Origin: Photobacterium marinum
Lineage (GTDB): Bacteria > Pseudomonadota > Gammaproteobacteria > Enterobacterales > Vibrionaceae
Reading direction: 5' to 3'
DNA length: 56,311 bases
NCBI RefSeq assembly: GCF_000331515.1
Contig: NZ_AMZO01000009.1
Location: forward strand, 1 to 56,311
Made by a program: the position numbers and the translations under genes. The notes beneath the pieces were generated by a model. That model worked only from the letters and a program-made list of their open reading frames with translations, was not told the origin of the DNA and made no database searches. Of the stretch, positions 45,267 through 53,759 are shown piece by piece. Each line of letters opens with the position of its first letter. Positions within the stretch are counted from its first letter, which is position 1.

Positions 45267-45480
45267 GGCCTTGTTGACTAAATTGTACTGAACTATCTTC
45301 TACTATCGCGATTTGATCAGGTATTCCTTGTGCTGGATGTGATTGATAAATAAGAGCAAAGTAACTTACCAAACACATAGCTTGAAAGAATATAACCAAG
45401 CGCTTATTGACCGAGGCTCACTCACCTTTTGGATCAATGATGAGGTGTGATGTCAACAAGTTGGCGTCATGACCGAAAAA
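45267..45480 (+). mobile_element. IS5-family left-end and transposase N-terminal remnant
   Basis: GGCCTTGTTGACTAAAT (45267-45283) resembles the terminal repeat of IS5-group elements. Further on, 45385-45450 encodes LKEYNQALIDRGSLTFWINDEV then TGA, the N-terminal signature of IS5/IS903-type DDE transposases. The catalytic core is absent and the sequence passes straight into the AraC 3' region. A dead fragment adjoining the IS200 remnant. Confidence 0.7.
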
Positions 45481-45739
45481 TGAATGAAAACCACCTTGAT
45501 CATCGTTCCACATTTGAATAGAACTTTTGCCGATACTGCTCCGGTGTACATTGTGCGTGGCGCTTAAACAGAGTAATGAAAGGTGAGGCCTGATGATAGC
45601 CCAGCGTCAGGGCAATCTCTTTAATTGAAACCCCTTTGCGCAATAAATGCAGCGAGTAGATGAACTTACGACGCTGTCGCCATTCTGTGAAGTTCATCCC
45701 CAGCTTATCTTGACAGTGTCTTGCCAACGTTCGCTCGGT
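45475..45739 (-). repeat. Direct repeat copy 1 (AraC 3' end)
   Basis: This segment, holding the last ~80 codons of the AraC gene plus its downstream flank, is repeated in the same orientation at 54770-55034 at high identity by eye. The two copies bracket about 9.3 kb. Confidence 0.85.
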
Positions 45740-46294
45740 CGTGTGAAGCTCTTTGGCCCAGTCGGAAAGGTTTTTGGGTGAAGTCGGGTGGCGTTCCAGT
45801 TCGGTTAGGATAGGTTTCAGCAGTTTGTGATCACTGTTCGGCAGGAACTGATCATGTTCATTGGCTTTGAGTACTTGATCGAGCAGGACTTTCACCATCC
45901 GAAGATCTTCATCGCTTTGCGGAACGGCAATACGCCTGTCTTTTAAGTCACTTATGATTGCTTCCATTATCGGGCTGACTTCAAGAAGGCAGGGATAATC
46001 GGGTAAGTCGTCAGCAAGAGGGGAGACAATGTTCATTGAGCAGTAGTCTAGGCTGCGGCGCATAAAGCTTTCGTGCTCGACACCGGCAGGTACCCATACC
46101 GCATACTGAGAAGGTGAAAGGAAGCGCTTACTTTTTGTAGTCAGCTCTAGAATTCCGCCCTTAATGAACTGAAGCTGGCCCCACGGGTGACTGTGCCTTG
46201 GTGTCGTGGTGTTAGGAAGAAACACTTCATGGCCAAAGAAAATCTCTCCTGGAGGATGATTGTTATCAAATAGTGGTTGATAGATTTTCTTCAT
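45500..46294 (-). CDS. AraC-family regulator with cupin domain
   Basis: 264 aa. An N-terminal cupin-like domain (about 15-95, TTPRHSHPWGQLQFIKGGILEL and VWVPAGVEHESF) and a C-terminal AraC double HTH (about 165-262, NLSDWAKELHTTERTLARHCQDKLGMNF and IKEIALTLGYHQASPFITLFKRH). Similar in type to NimR/YdeO-like exporter regulators. No target gene is adjacent on its own strand. A truncated copy of its 3' end lies at 54770-55034. Confidence 0.9.
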   Translation of the reverse strand: MKKIYQPLFDNNHPPGEIFFGHEVFLPNTTTPRHSHPWGQLQFIKGGILELTTKSKRFLSPSQYAVWVPAGVEHESFMRRSLDYCSMNIVSPLADDLPDYPCLLEVSPIMEAIISDLKDRRIAVPQSDEDLRMVKVLLDQVLKANEHDQFLPNSDHKLLKPILTELERHPTSPKNLSDWAKELHTTERTLARHCQDKLGMNFTEWRQRRKFIYSLHLLRKGVSIKEIALTLGYHQASPFITLFKRHAQCTPEQYRQKFYSNVER

Positions 46295-46506
46295 TTGTAA
46301 TAGTTCAGGTGAGGATTGGAAATGGTTAACTTAATGAGCCCGTAGTCGTTTGGCAAGAAATTGCTCAGTAAGAAATAGTTTTGTTAGTAATGACCAGGCA
46401 AGTAACTGATGAAAATTTAGCCCTGACAGATTTGGGCGTGTAACAGCTAGGCTTACTTACAGGTAAGATGCTTCACAGCCCGCCTTCGTAACAGGAGGGA
46501 TTACTT
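46295..46506. other. Intergenic region upstream of the fragment graveyard
   Basis: Contains the AraC promoter region (leftward) and, at 46490-46497, an AGGAGGG ribosome site serving the decayed frame at 46507. No intact gene. Confidence 0.35.
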
Positions 46507-46547
46507 ATGTCAGTACAAGTAAAAACGTTTTATCACCAAGATACATC
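46507..46547 (+). pseudogene. N-terminal fragment of an MBL-fold hydrolase-like gene
   Basis: A good ribosome site and ATG 46507 start MSVQVKTFYHQDTST, which looks like the opening of persulfide-dioxygenase-like metallo-beta-lactamase-fold proteins of Vibrionaceae. After about 14 codons the sequence changes abruptly into chemoreceptor-derived DNA and the frame stops soon after. A short match, so the identity is tentative. Confidence 0.4.
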
Positions 46548-46658
46548 AACTCTGAAGTTCCGGGTTGGAATTGTAAACTGTTGGGTGATACTTTTATTGA
46601 TGAAATAACTCTGCAGATGGAATTAGGCAAGGCAAACTCAGGAAACGAGATTGTTTAA
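46548..46658 (+). pseudogene. Decayed chemoreceptor fragment with internal deletion
   Basis: The segment CTGAAGTTCCGGGTTGGAA onward matches the chemoreceptor gene at about 35797-35856 and then, after skipping about 155 bp, at about 36010-36055 (CTGCAGATGGAA and GCAAACTCAGG). In the intact gene the deletion ends fall at GAAGTAACT (35848) and GAAGTGACG (36003), short near-repeats. No frame survives. Confidence 0.8.
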
Positions 46659-46749
46659 TTTGAGAGATACTTTTCAATTGATTATTGATTGTCATTAAAG
46701 ATGAATCTTTTGGTCAGCATCGCTCTGTTCCATGTAGAAAGTGATACTA

Positions 46750-46902
46750 ATGGTAATGATTTCACTGGGAGACGTGCGGCATAGTTTGGTTGATGAAAAT
46801 AAGTGGGTTAATTTGAATGAATTAGCTTGTTTGTTGGAGGTTAACCGACTTGGTTTTGCTTCAGATAAGGCTCTTAAGCAATATTTGGGGTGCTCATCCT
46901 AA
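46750..46902 (+). CDS. Doubtful 50-aa ORF
   Basis: ATG 46750 to TAA 46902 encodes MVMISLGDVRHSLVDENKW and onward, ending QYLGCSS. No strong ribosome site, no family recognised. It could be the start of a truncated gene in this fragment-rich stretch. Confidence 0.2.
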   Translation: MVMISLGDVRHSLVDENKWVNLNELACLLEVNRLGFASDKALKQYLGCSS

Positions 46903-47058
46903 TGAAAGCCATATCGTACTTCTGATAAAAAGTTCAGGTTGGATGCGTTATTTTTAGTATCTGAAGCGAAAGCCTCTTGTTGTTTCAGTTCCTTCTTTAT
47001 CGTGAGTAGTACGATTTGACCGTATATGATCGGGCAACCTGTAGCCCGATCATGTTTA

Positions 47059-47817
47059 TCAAGCGGCAATGAATCGACCAGGTGTCTGATTGGTGTGTTT
47101 CTGAAAGAATGCAATAAAGGCACTGCTGCTTGAAAAGTCCAATTGCTGTGCGACATAGTGAACTGACTGTTTATCAGTCAGCATTTCCATTGCTTTCATC
47201 AGTCGCCATTGCTGGCGCCAGGCTTGGTAACTCAGGCCGGTTTCCCGCAGGAAAATACGCCCGATTGTTTTGCTGCTGGCACCAATCATCTTTTCAATCT
47301 CAATCAGTTTTGGTGGGTTTTGTTCCGATTTCAGTAAATCCAGTAAAGGGTTCAAACGTCGATCTTTGGGCATCGTAATATTTAAAGGATGCAGTAATGC
47401 AGCTTGTAATTCTTCTTGAAAAACAGATAGTGTTGAATGCTGCTCACTACTAGATTTATCCCATGGCCAGTGAGCCATCCTATCTGCTAGTTCGAAAAGT
47501 AATGAAGAAAAACCAATAATTAAAGGATTAGATGGAAGAGAAAGGCCGTCTTCAAAAAATAAAGAACGAAGTTCTACTTCATTATGAGCAGTTGTTTTAT
47601 GCGTGGTTTTCGCTGGAACCCAGATTGCACAACTTGGTGGTACAAAATATCTGGAGTTATCAATCTCGACAATTAACCCACCGCCTTTTGCGAAGAGTAA
47701 CTGATGTTTATTATGTTGATGATAGCCTGAATTATGAAAATATACCTTTGAAACAACACCAACGACAGGTGATGGAATAAGATCAGGATCAAAGTTATTG
47801 ATGGATTTTATATACAT
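47059..47817 (-). CDS. AraC-family regulator with cupin domain (second)
   Basis: 252 aa of the same architecture as the 45500 gene: cupin-like N-terminus (about 20-90, HQHNKHQLLFAKGGGLIVEI, CAIWVPAKTTHKTT) and AraC HTH pair (about 150-250, EIEKMIGASSKTIGRIFLRETG, VHYVAQQLDFSSSSAFIAFFQKHTNQTPGRF). The two proteins share architecture but little sequence. Its target is unknown. Confidence 0.88.
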   Translation of the reverse strand: MYIKSINNFDPDLIPSPVVGVVSKVYFHNSGYHQHNKHQLLFAKGGGLIVEIDNSRYFVPPSCAIWVPAKTTHKTTAHNEVELRSLFFEDGLSLPSNPLIIGFSSLLFELADRMAHWPWDKSSSEQHSTLSVFQEELQAALLHPLNITMPKDRRLNPLLDLLKSEQNPPKLIEIEKMIGASSKTIGRIFLRETGLSYQAWRQQWRLMKAMEMLTDKQSVHYVAQQLDFSSSSAFIAFFQKHTNQTPGRFIAA

Positions 47818-48460
47818 GTAATACAGTCAATTCTTAATGAGTTGATATTTCTAGCTTAAACAGCATAGTTGGATAAATGATTTAAGCTGTGTGGCTGAAT
47901 CACAAATGTAGTGAATGATTATGGTGTGTTTGAAATAATAAATTTATAGATAAAGGCTGATTATGTCTCTGTCATTTTGCGACAAATGATGTTCTTTTAA
48001 TACAAAGAGAGTTGATATGCAACTGTATTTTTGAAACTAAAGGCAAGTAAAATGATGTTCTTCGCAAGTCTGTCTTTTCACTGTAGATAACTAAACCGCT
48101 ATGAGAACTATGAATGAAGTACAGTTACTTAGTATATGAAGTACCTTACCATTATGAGTGAATGAGTTTCGGTGAAAGCTTGTATGAGTGGGGGAAGAGG
48201 AAACTAAGAATAGCTATTTAATTTATTTAATAAGAATCCATCTTAAACTGATTGTTACTAGATATATTTCAATAATGAATTCATTTTAATGATTGATAAG
48301 TGGCGCAATATGACAAGGTGGTGTATTGCTTTCTATTATATTATGTTAGGTCCATTGATGTGCTTATTTTGTAATATGTTCATGGTGGATGGTCAAATCA
48401 ATAACATAGAATATGATGCAATCAAATTTTTGCGTAGTTTAAAAGTAGTAGAGGATATTT
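47818..48460. other. AT-rich region between AraC and trypsin genes
   Basis: About 640 bp, strongly AT-rich. A 65-codon frame (48289-48486) lacks a ribosome site and overlaps the protease start, so I do not accept it. GAGG at 48451-48454 serves the protease. Nothing else seen. Confidence 0.35.
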
Positions 48461-49546
48461 ATGTCGTTTCGAGAATTAACGTATAGCATGCTATTGTTAA
48501 TATCACCGCTGGCTTTGGCTACTCAGGTGACAAGTGGGAATGTAAATCCGAAAATTATCAATGGCATATCAACTGAGTTAAATCAAATTCCATGGCAAGT
48601 AAGTTTAGGTCAATATTCTTATTGCGGAGGTACTATTATTGCTCCACAATGGGTGTTAACTGCAGCCCATTGTGTAGTTTATAAAGATGGTACAGTGGAT
48701 TCAAAAGTTGATATTGTCGCTCATGCCGTTGACTTTACCTCATCAAAAAATGCTAAAAAATATGTTGGTGATCACATTGTAGTTCACCCTGAGTATAATA
48801 GAAATACGCACTCTAACGATATTGCGTTGATAAAGTTGAGTGATAAAAATGAATTCTCGATTAATACATGGATAAAGCTACTGTCCAAAGAGGAGCAATC
48901 TCTTATGGAGAGCCAGTTTGTAAATGAGTGGGTTGAAAATCAAACTAGAAAAGCCAACCTACTCGTTTCTGGGTGGGGTGGGACAGATCCGACTAAGCCA
49001 AAGGAGAGTGGGACTACATTTTTACAACATACTTTGTTAAGCGGTGTTCCTTTTGAGCAGTGTATTGCACTGTGGAATTCATTGGACAGCGGCTCGGTCG
49101 GTTCTTTTGATAAAATGATACATGTAGTTTGTGCGACTTCGCCAGAACCTGAACTTGCTACTGATAGTTGTTTCGGTGATTCAGGAGGCCCTCTTGTTTG
49201 GCGAAACCAAAATAACACTAATGATAAGGATTTGGGTTTACGCCTGGCTGGTGTTGTTAGTTTCGGACATAAATGTGGCACACGCATTCCTGGAGTTTAC
49301 ACAAAAGTTTCAGATTATATTGAATGGGTAGAATCTATTTTAGGAACATCTTTAGATGAACTGTCTGGTTCAACTTTTACTCATGATCCGTTTAAAGATG
49401 ATTATTCACATGCAATGAATCATAGTGCGGTTCAGCCTGATTATAAAGAGCACTTTTCCCGTGGTAGTAGTGGCGGTAGTACTAGCCTATCAAGTTTACT
49501 GTTATTAACTGGATTTATGTTTTCTAGAAAAAAAACTAAAAAATAG
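48461..49546 (+). CDS. Secreted trypsin-like serine protease with GlyGly-CTERM tail
   Basis: 361 aa: signal peptide (1 to about 21), then a chymotrypsin-fold S1 domain starting IINGISTELNQIPWQVSLG. The triad is H70 (LTAAHC), D120 (SNDIALIK) and S241 (GDSGGPLVW); D235 in the S1 pocket predicts cleavage after Lys/Arg. The C-terminus has a Gly/Ser patch, a hydrophobic helix and basic end (SSGGSTSLSSLLLLTGFMFSRKKTKK split), the GlyGly-CTERM sorting signal processed by rhombosortase and tied to type II secretion in Vibrio. GAGG is 6 nt before ATG. Confidence 0.93.
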   Translation: MSFRELTYSMLLLISPLALATQVTSGNVNPKIINGISTELNQIPWQVSLGQYSYCGGTIIAPQWVLTAAHCVVYKDGTVDSKVDIVAHAVDFTSSKNAKKYVGDHIVVHPEYNRNTHSNDIALIKLSDKNEFSINTWIKLLSKEEQSLMESQFVNEWVENQTRKANLLVSGWGGTDPTKPKESGTTFLQHTLLSGVPFEQCIALWNSLDSGSVGSFDKMIHVVCATSPEPELATDSCFGDSGGPLVWRNQNNTNDKDLGLRLAGVVSFGHKCGTRIPGVYTKVSDYIEWVESILGTSLDELSGSTFTHDPFKDDYSHAMNHSAVQPDYKEHFSRGSSGGSTSLSSLLLLTGFMFSRKKTKK

Positions 49547-49560
49547 TTTCATTAATGGAT

Positions 49561-49603
49561 AACAACCTCCTGTATAGATAGACAAATCAATCTGGGGGTT
49601 GTT
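49561..49603 (+). terminator. Possible terminator after the protease gene
   Basis: AACAACCTCC (49561-49570) pairs with GGGGGTTGTT (49594-49603, one G-U) around a 23-nt loop. There is no T-run, so this is weak. Confidence 0.4.
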
Positions 49604-49706
49604 GGTCAGAGTGATAATTTAACTATGTGGTCTTATATCGAATAAATCTGAATTAAGATAAATGTAATTTATCACTAATAAATGAATTGTTGTTCAGGAA
49701 TGAATT

Positions 49707-50696
49707 TTGCGCCATATATTATTTTTTATAGTCATCACTCTAGTAATGCCAGTTTCGGTTAAAGCATCAGACTACAATAATATATCTCTTGTCTCTGTAT
49801 CGACCGCTTACAGTGAGCAATCTGTTGACTATATAAAGCAATCTTTTGAAAAAAAAGGCTATCAGGTTAGCGATAAATATCTCGATCAGGTTGTTTCTGA
49901 TTTGGGTTACGTAAATACTGAAAAATCTAGAGCTAATTTATTAATAGAAGCTCTTAAAGATAATGATAATGACATCCTTTGGTTTGTGCGCGGTGGTGGC
50001 GGTGCTATAAATCTTTTGCCATATTTAAAGCAGGCTATACCTGAACTAAAAAATTCAAAGCCAAAATTAATAGTTGGATTTAGTGATGTAACTGCAATTC
50101 ATCAGTTTGTCAATGAATATTTAGATTGGCCATCTTTGCATGCTGTCGTTGCCGGACATAATCAGGATCTTAAGCGATTAAGTGCAAAACTTGATTTAGT
50201 AAAGACTAACGAGTGTGAATCCATCCCTGATATCAGAAAAATCATGAAAACCGGAGTCTCATATAAAAATGTTTTGCCACTTAACCAAGAGTCTAAGAAA
50301 GGTACTTCAGGAGAATCTATAGGTGGCAACCTAACATTGGTTTCATCAACATTTGCAACTGATTATCAGCTTGATTTTAAGGGTAAAATCTTATTTATTG
50401 AAGACGTCGGCCTCAGCTATCGTCAGTTAGACAGAAGCTTGCATCAATTGTTGTACATGGGTTCGTTGAAGCATGTTAATGGGATTGTATTTGGTCAGTT
50501 TTATCCTAAAAATCCTTTAGATTCAGAACGATTGATATACAAGAAAACGATAGAAAACTTTGCTAAACAGTTCTATAAGCCTGTTTACTATTTTCCCTTC
50601 TTTGGTCATGGGTATATAAACAAGCCTATTTTACTCAACTCTCATTATAATATTAAATGTGATGGTGAAGAGTTTTGCACCCTTTCATCGCATTAG
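49707..50696 (+). CDS. Periplasmic LD-carboxypeptidase (S66 family)
   Basis: 329 aa. A signal peptide (1 to about 20, ...VMPVSVKA) distinguishes it from cytoplasmic LdcA. The S66 triad is visible: S126 (IVGFSDVTA), E232 (ILFIEDVG), H301 (FFGHGYI). LdcA-type enzymes remove the terminal D-Ala from murein tetrapeptides. The start is TTG 49707, with AGGA 7 nt upstream; no in-frame ATG gives a complete signal peptide. The export signal, if real, would let it act on intact wall or foreign peptidoglycan or on microcin-like conjugates (MccF relatives). Confidence 0.85.
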   Translation: MRHILFFIVITLVMPVSVKASDYNNISLVSVSTAYSEQSVDYIKQSFEKKGYQVSDKYLDQVVSDLGYVNTEKSRANLLIEALKDNDNDILWFVRGGGGAINLLPYLKQAIPELKNSKPKLIVGFSDVTAIHQFVNEYLDWPSLHAVVAGHNQDLKRLSAKLDLVKTNECESIPDIRKIMKTGVSYKNVLPLNQESKKGTSGESIGGNLTLVSSTFATDYQLDFKGKILFIEDVGLSYRQLDRSLHQLLYMGSLKHVNGIVFGQFYPKNPLDSERLIYKKTIENFAKQFYKPVYYFPFFGHGYINKPILLNSHYNIKCDGEEFCTLSSH

Positions 50697-50720
50697 AAGT
50701 ACAAGCTTGTAGCGCGCTGC

Positions 50721-51722
50721 TTACTCAGGGCTTTTAAAGTTAGTCGGTTGTTTTTCTCGGAATAATGATGGCGCCACACCATAATAAGACTTAAATGAGC
50801 GTGTGAAATTAGCAGGATCTTTATATCCAAGCCTATGAGCTATATCACTAATGGGGGTGTTATCATGTAAAAGAGAAATTGCATGTTCAAGCTTTTGTTG
50901 TTTGATAAAGTCTCGAAAGTTCACACCATCTTTTTTTAATACTCGTTGAAGAGTCCTGTTCGAACATCCAAATAGGTCAGATATTAGTGAAAGGCTAAGG
51001 TCTTCATGATTAATAAAAGTATTTGTCACAAGCTTTAGCCTATCAATAATGTTGGATTCTATACTAAAATTGAAAATACCAATTTGAGGTGAAATAGCTT
51101 CCTGCTTGAAATTTTCTATAATTGGTATTTTTGCGTATTGTTGATTTACAAAGACTCTTCTAGCCTCTGTATTTATTATCATATCTATTGGTGGTGAATT
51201 CATTGAATTGAAGTGTAACTCTAATGGTTTCCAGTCATTACCTGTATAAAATCTAACAATTTCAATTATTGAAAGTGTCCTGAAGTACTCAGCTTGGTTC
51301 GTAAATGGCATTGAGTTTGATAAAGAACCCTGATGACATACAAAGAGAATGTTATTTTCAACTTCAAGCCATATTTTGAAATGTGAACCAATTAAATGTT
51401 GGTTTTTTGAAAGCAGAGTAAAAAATTCAACAACATTGTCTGTTGATTGCATAAGGCTTTTGATGTTTGCAATAAATGTTGGCAGCTTTACTATTTTATA
51501 AGCATCAATGCCAATATTTTTAGAATTGATCTTTTTTGATATGGACTTAAGAACTTCATATGCGATATAGCTTGGAATGTAGTTGTATTGTTGAACAATC
51601 TTAGAGTCTAGTTTGTGATGTTTGAGGATTTTGGTTGCATCAAATCCAGCCTCAGATAGGCACTTAAGGTATGGAATAAGTGATAGCGTACTCGTGATCG
51701 GGCAATCATTTAATTTATTCAT
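50721..51722 (-). CDS. AraC-family regulator with long N-terminal ligand domain
   Basis: 333 aa of the OruR/ToxT-distant group: an N-terminal arabinose-binding-like domain (about 10-205, PITSTLSLIPYLKCLSEAGFDATKIL) and an AraC HTH pair at about 230-325 (SLSLISDLFGCSNRTLQRVLKKDGVNFRDF, ISDIAHRLGYKDPANFTRSFKSYYGVAPS). Its ATG overlaps the stop of the preceding 96-aa gene. AT-rich like its neighbours. Confidence 0.9.
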   Translation of the reverse strand: MNKLNDCPITSTLSLIPYLKCLSEAGFDATKILKHHKLDSKIVQQYNYIPSYIAYEVLKSISKKINSKNIGIDAYKIVKLPTFIANIKSLMQSTDNVVEFFTLLSKNQHLIGSHFKIWLEVENNILFVCHQGSLSNSMPFTNQAEYFRTLSIIEIVRFYTGNDWKPLELHFNSMNSPPIDMIINTEARRVFVNQQYAKIPIIENFKQEAISPQIGIFNFSIESNIIDRLKLVTNTFINHEDLSLSLISDLFGCSNRTLQRVLKKDGVNFRDFIKQQKLEHAISLLHDNTPISDIAHRLGYKDPANFTRSFKSYYGVAPSLFREKQPTNFKSPE

Positions 51723-52012
51723 TATTTTTCCTGTTTAGAAACTAAAGTCATCTGCCCTATAGTTTTTGAGGTGTCTGATTGTACTCTAGCTGCTACACCA
51801 ATGCTTTTAATACCAGCATTCAGTTCTATCGCTGATATGATTTGACCAGACAGAACTAATGGGATGAAAACCTCTTTATTCATTTGTTCTGCATTTAAGT
51901 TGAATTTCCTCAAAAGTGTAGATGAGTTATTGACACCATCTGAATAACATTTCAAATATGGAATTAGCGTTATGGTGTTTATTACTGGTAAGTCAATGTT
52001 TCGTAAAGACAT
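51722..52012 (-). CDS. Truncated AraC N-terminal-domain paralogue
   Basis: 96 aa beginning LPVINTITLIPYLKCYSDGVNNSSTLLRKFNLN, clearly paralogous to the first ~85 residues of the downstream AraC protein (PITSTLSLIPYLKCLSEAG), but it ends before the rest of the ligand domain and has no HTH. Its stop overlaps the next start (TAATG type), implying translational coupling. Either a remnant of a tandem duplication or a kept stand-alone domain; I lean to remnant. Confidence 0.6.
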   Translation of the reverse strand: MSLRNIDLPVINTITLIPYLKCYSDGVNNSSTLLRKFNLNAEQMNKEVFIPLVLSGQIISAIELNAGIKSIGVAARVQSDTSKTIGQMTLVSKQEK

Positions 52013-52334
52013 AGCAGTGTTAATTGATGTTAATAATTATGAATGATATTCAGCGTGGTAGTAACGTGTCAATTTGATAATTTGATTGAATAATCATACG
52101 TCACACTATCTTATTGAATAGATAAGATTTATTTTCCAGAAACTAATTGTTGTACTCTTTCTATGCAATGATTTGGTTATGTTTTTGCTGCGAACGAATT
52201 GCTCAATTTGTCCTGGTTTTGTTATTTGTTGTCCGTTTTTTTGTGTTGGTGGAAATGTGCTAGATGTAAGATTGTGAATGAAGATTAATAATCCTCACTT
52301 TCTTTTTACTTTTAACTTTTTTCAGGATTAAATT
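52013..52334. other. Divergent region between AraC fragment and OMP gene
   Basis: About 320 bp, AT-rich. A pyrimidine-rich run and AGGA lie before ATG 52335. No clear operator seen. Confidence 0.35.
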
Positions 52335-52949
52335 ATGAAATTAATTACTCCGGCTATAGCTCTGGCAGCCACTCTGTTGCCTTTGACATCATTCGCACAG
52401 CCATATGTTGGTTTTGGTGTTGGACAATCACAGTTTGGTGATGTAACAACAAAGTTTACTAATAAGCTTAATGATCAATCAGTAACTCTAGATGGTGATT
52501 TAGATGAAAGTAGTGTAACTGGTAGCATTTATGCTGGTTACCAATTTAATCCATACTTTGCTGTTGAATTCACTGCGGGGGGAATGGATGCTATTGAGAA
52601 AAGCGTAGATGGTGTCGGTTTTTCGGCTGGTCATATGATGTATTTAGCGGCTGCTCCAAAGGCAAGCTTACCAATTGGTGATTTCGTTAATATTTATGGT
52701 AAGTGGGGGCTAGCAATTTTTAATGCCGATGTTGAAGCTGTTTATGGCCCACTATCGTATTCAGATGATAATTCTTCTTGGGGGGGGATTGTTAGTTTAG
52801 GTGCTGAATTTATCATGAATAAACAAACATCATTACGTGTAAGCTGGGATTATCTAAGACCTGAATTTGAGATTGATTCTGCAGTCGGCAAAGCTACGTT
52901 CGAAACGGATATTAATATGTTTATGGTTGGTCTGAACTATAAATATTAA
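52335..52949 (+). CDS. Outer-membrane beta-barrel protein
   Basis: 204 aa with a signal peptide cut after TSFA (about residue 21). The mature part shows alternating amphipathic strands, PYVGFGVGQSQFG, GSIYAGYQFNPYFAVEFTAGG, IYGKWGLAIF, LRVSWDYLRPEF, and ends in aromatic NYKY, typical of OmpA-like/OmpW-size eight-strand barrels (PF13505 type). Followed 23 nt later by a lipoprotein gene, probably one operon. Confidence 0.85.
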   Translation: MKLITPAIALAATLLPLTSFAQPYVGFGVGQSQFGDVTTKFTNKLNDQSVTLDGDLDESSVTGSIYAGYQFNPYFAVEFTAGGMDAIEKSVDGVGFSAGHMMYLAAAPKASLPIGDFVNIYGKWGLAIFNADVEAVYGPLSYSDDNSSWGGIVSLGAEFIMNKQTSLRVSWDYLRPEFEIDSAVGKATFETDINMFMVGLNYKY

Positions 52950-52972
52950 AATAACTATAAATAGAGGTATCT

Positions 52973-53692
52973 ATGAAAAAGCTTGTTTTCGCAAGTTTAC
53001 TCTTACCGTTTCTGGTTGTTGGTTGTAATAGCAGTGATGGTGGTAAAGGTAGCGAATATCTAAAGCCTGGTAATCCAGTTCCTCCTGAAGAATTTAAAGC
53101 AAATGGAATCTTTGTTGGCGTTAACAATAATAGTGCTATGATTGTCGCCCCTGATTTCGGGCCGCTAAGTTCTGTGGTGATGAAACCAGAGGGAAGTTTA
53201 ATTGTAACAGGGAGTGCTAAAACTTACGACAATAAGATGGAAGCGACAGGGGTAATGTATTACGGTTCGGGTGGTAGTGGATATGAAGCTGAATCCCGTA
53301 GCGAGATAGTCTTTGACGCTAATTACACAATATTTAAGTCTTCTTACAATGGAAGCTCTATAGAAGAAAGCTTCAAAAAAATTGAGGATTCTTTAGATCT
53401 TGCTTCTCTTGAAGGGACTCATACAAGCCCTTTAAATGGTGACACCATTAAAATTGAAGCTGACGGGTCATTAACTATTAACGGTTCTTGTACAGTTACA
53501 GGAACTCTTAAACGTACAGGATTTTACTACGGCATAGATGATGCCGAAGCTGTTGCTTGTAGCGATTCTACACTAAATGGCGCTTATCAGGGCGCTCTAG
53601 CTACAGTTAACTTTAATGGTGAGTATATGATTGCAAGTATATTTGTCTCACCTGAGTACGCTGTTGTTAGCGCTATTGCTGAAAAAAATTAG
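52973..53692 (+). CDS. Lipoprotein of unknown function
   Basis: 239 aa. Signal peptide with lipobox (FLVVGC; Cys about 18), then NSSDGGKG as a flexible linker. The rest is beta-rich with two related-looking halves (NGIFVGVNNNSAMIVAPDFG and NGAYQGALATVNFNGEYMIAS), suggesting a small duplicated barrel. AGAGG precedes the ATG. Co-oriented with the barrel gene. No family recognised. Confidence 0.75.
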   Translation: MKKLVFASLLLPFLVVGCNSSDGGKGSEYLKPGNPVPPEEFKANGIFVGVNNNSAMIVAPDFGPLSSVVMKPEGSLIVTGSAKTYDNKMEATGVMYYGSGGSGYEAESRSEIVFDANYTIFKSSYNGSSIEESFKKIEDSLDLASLEGTHTSPLNGDTIKIEADGSLTINGSCTVTGTLKRTGFYYGIDDAEAVACSDSTLNGAYQGALATVNFNGEYMIASIFVSPEYAVVSAIAEKN

Positions 53693-53704
53693 TACGTAAC
53701 TTGG

Positions 53705-53738
53705 AATTCATCTGTGACAACTCATAGATGAATTTCTT
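53705..53738. terminator. Terminator after the lipoprotein gene
   Basis: A perfect 9-bp stem (AATTCATCT 53705-53713, AGATGAATT 53726-53734) followed by T-rich sequence, between convergent genes. Confidence 0.6.
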
Positions 53739-53759
53739 ACTTTAAAACTCTTACTAAGT

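Noticed and set aside
48289..48486. 65-codon ORF overlapping the protease start
   Set aside because: No ribosome site and overlap with a well-supported gene start.
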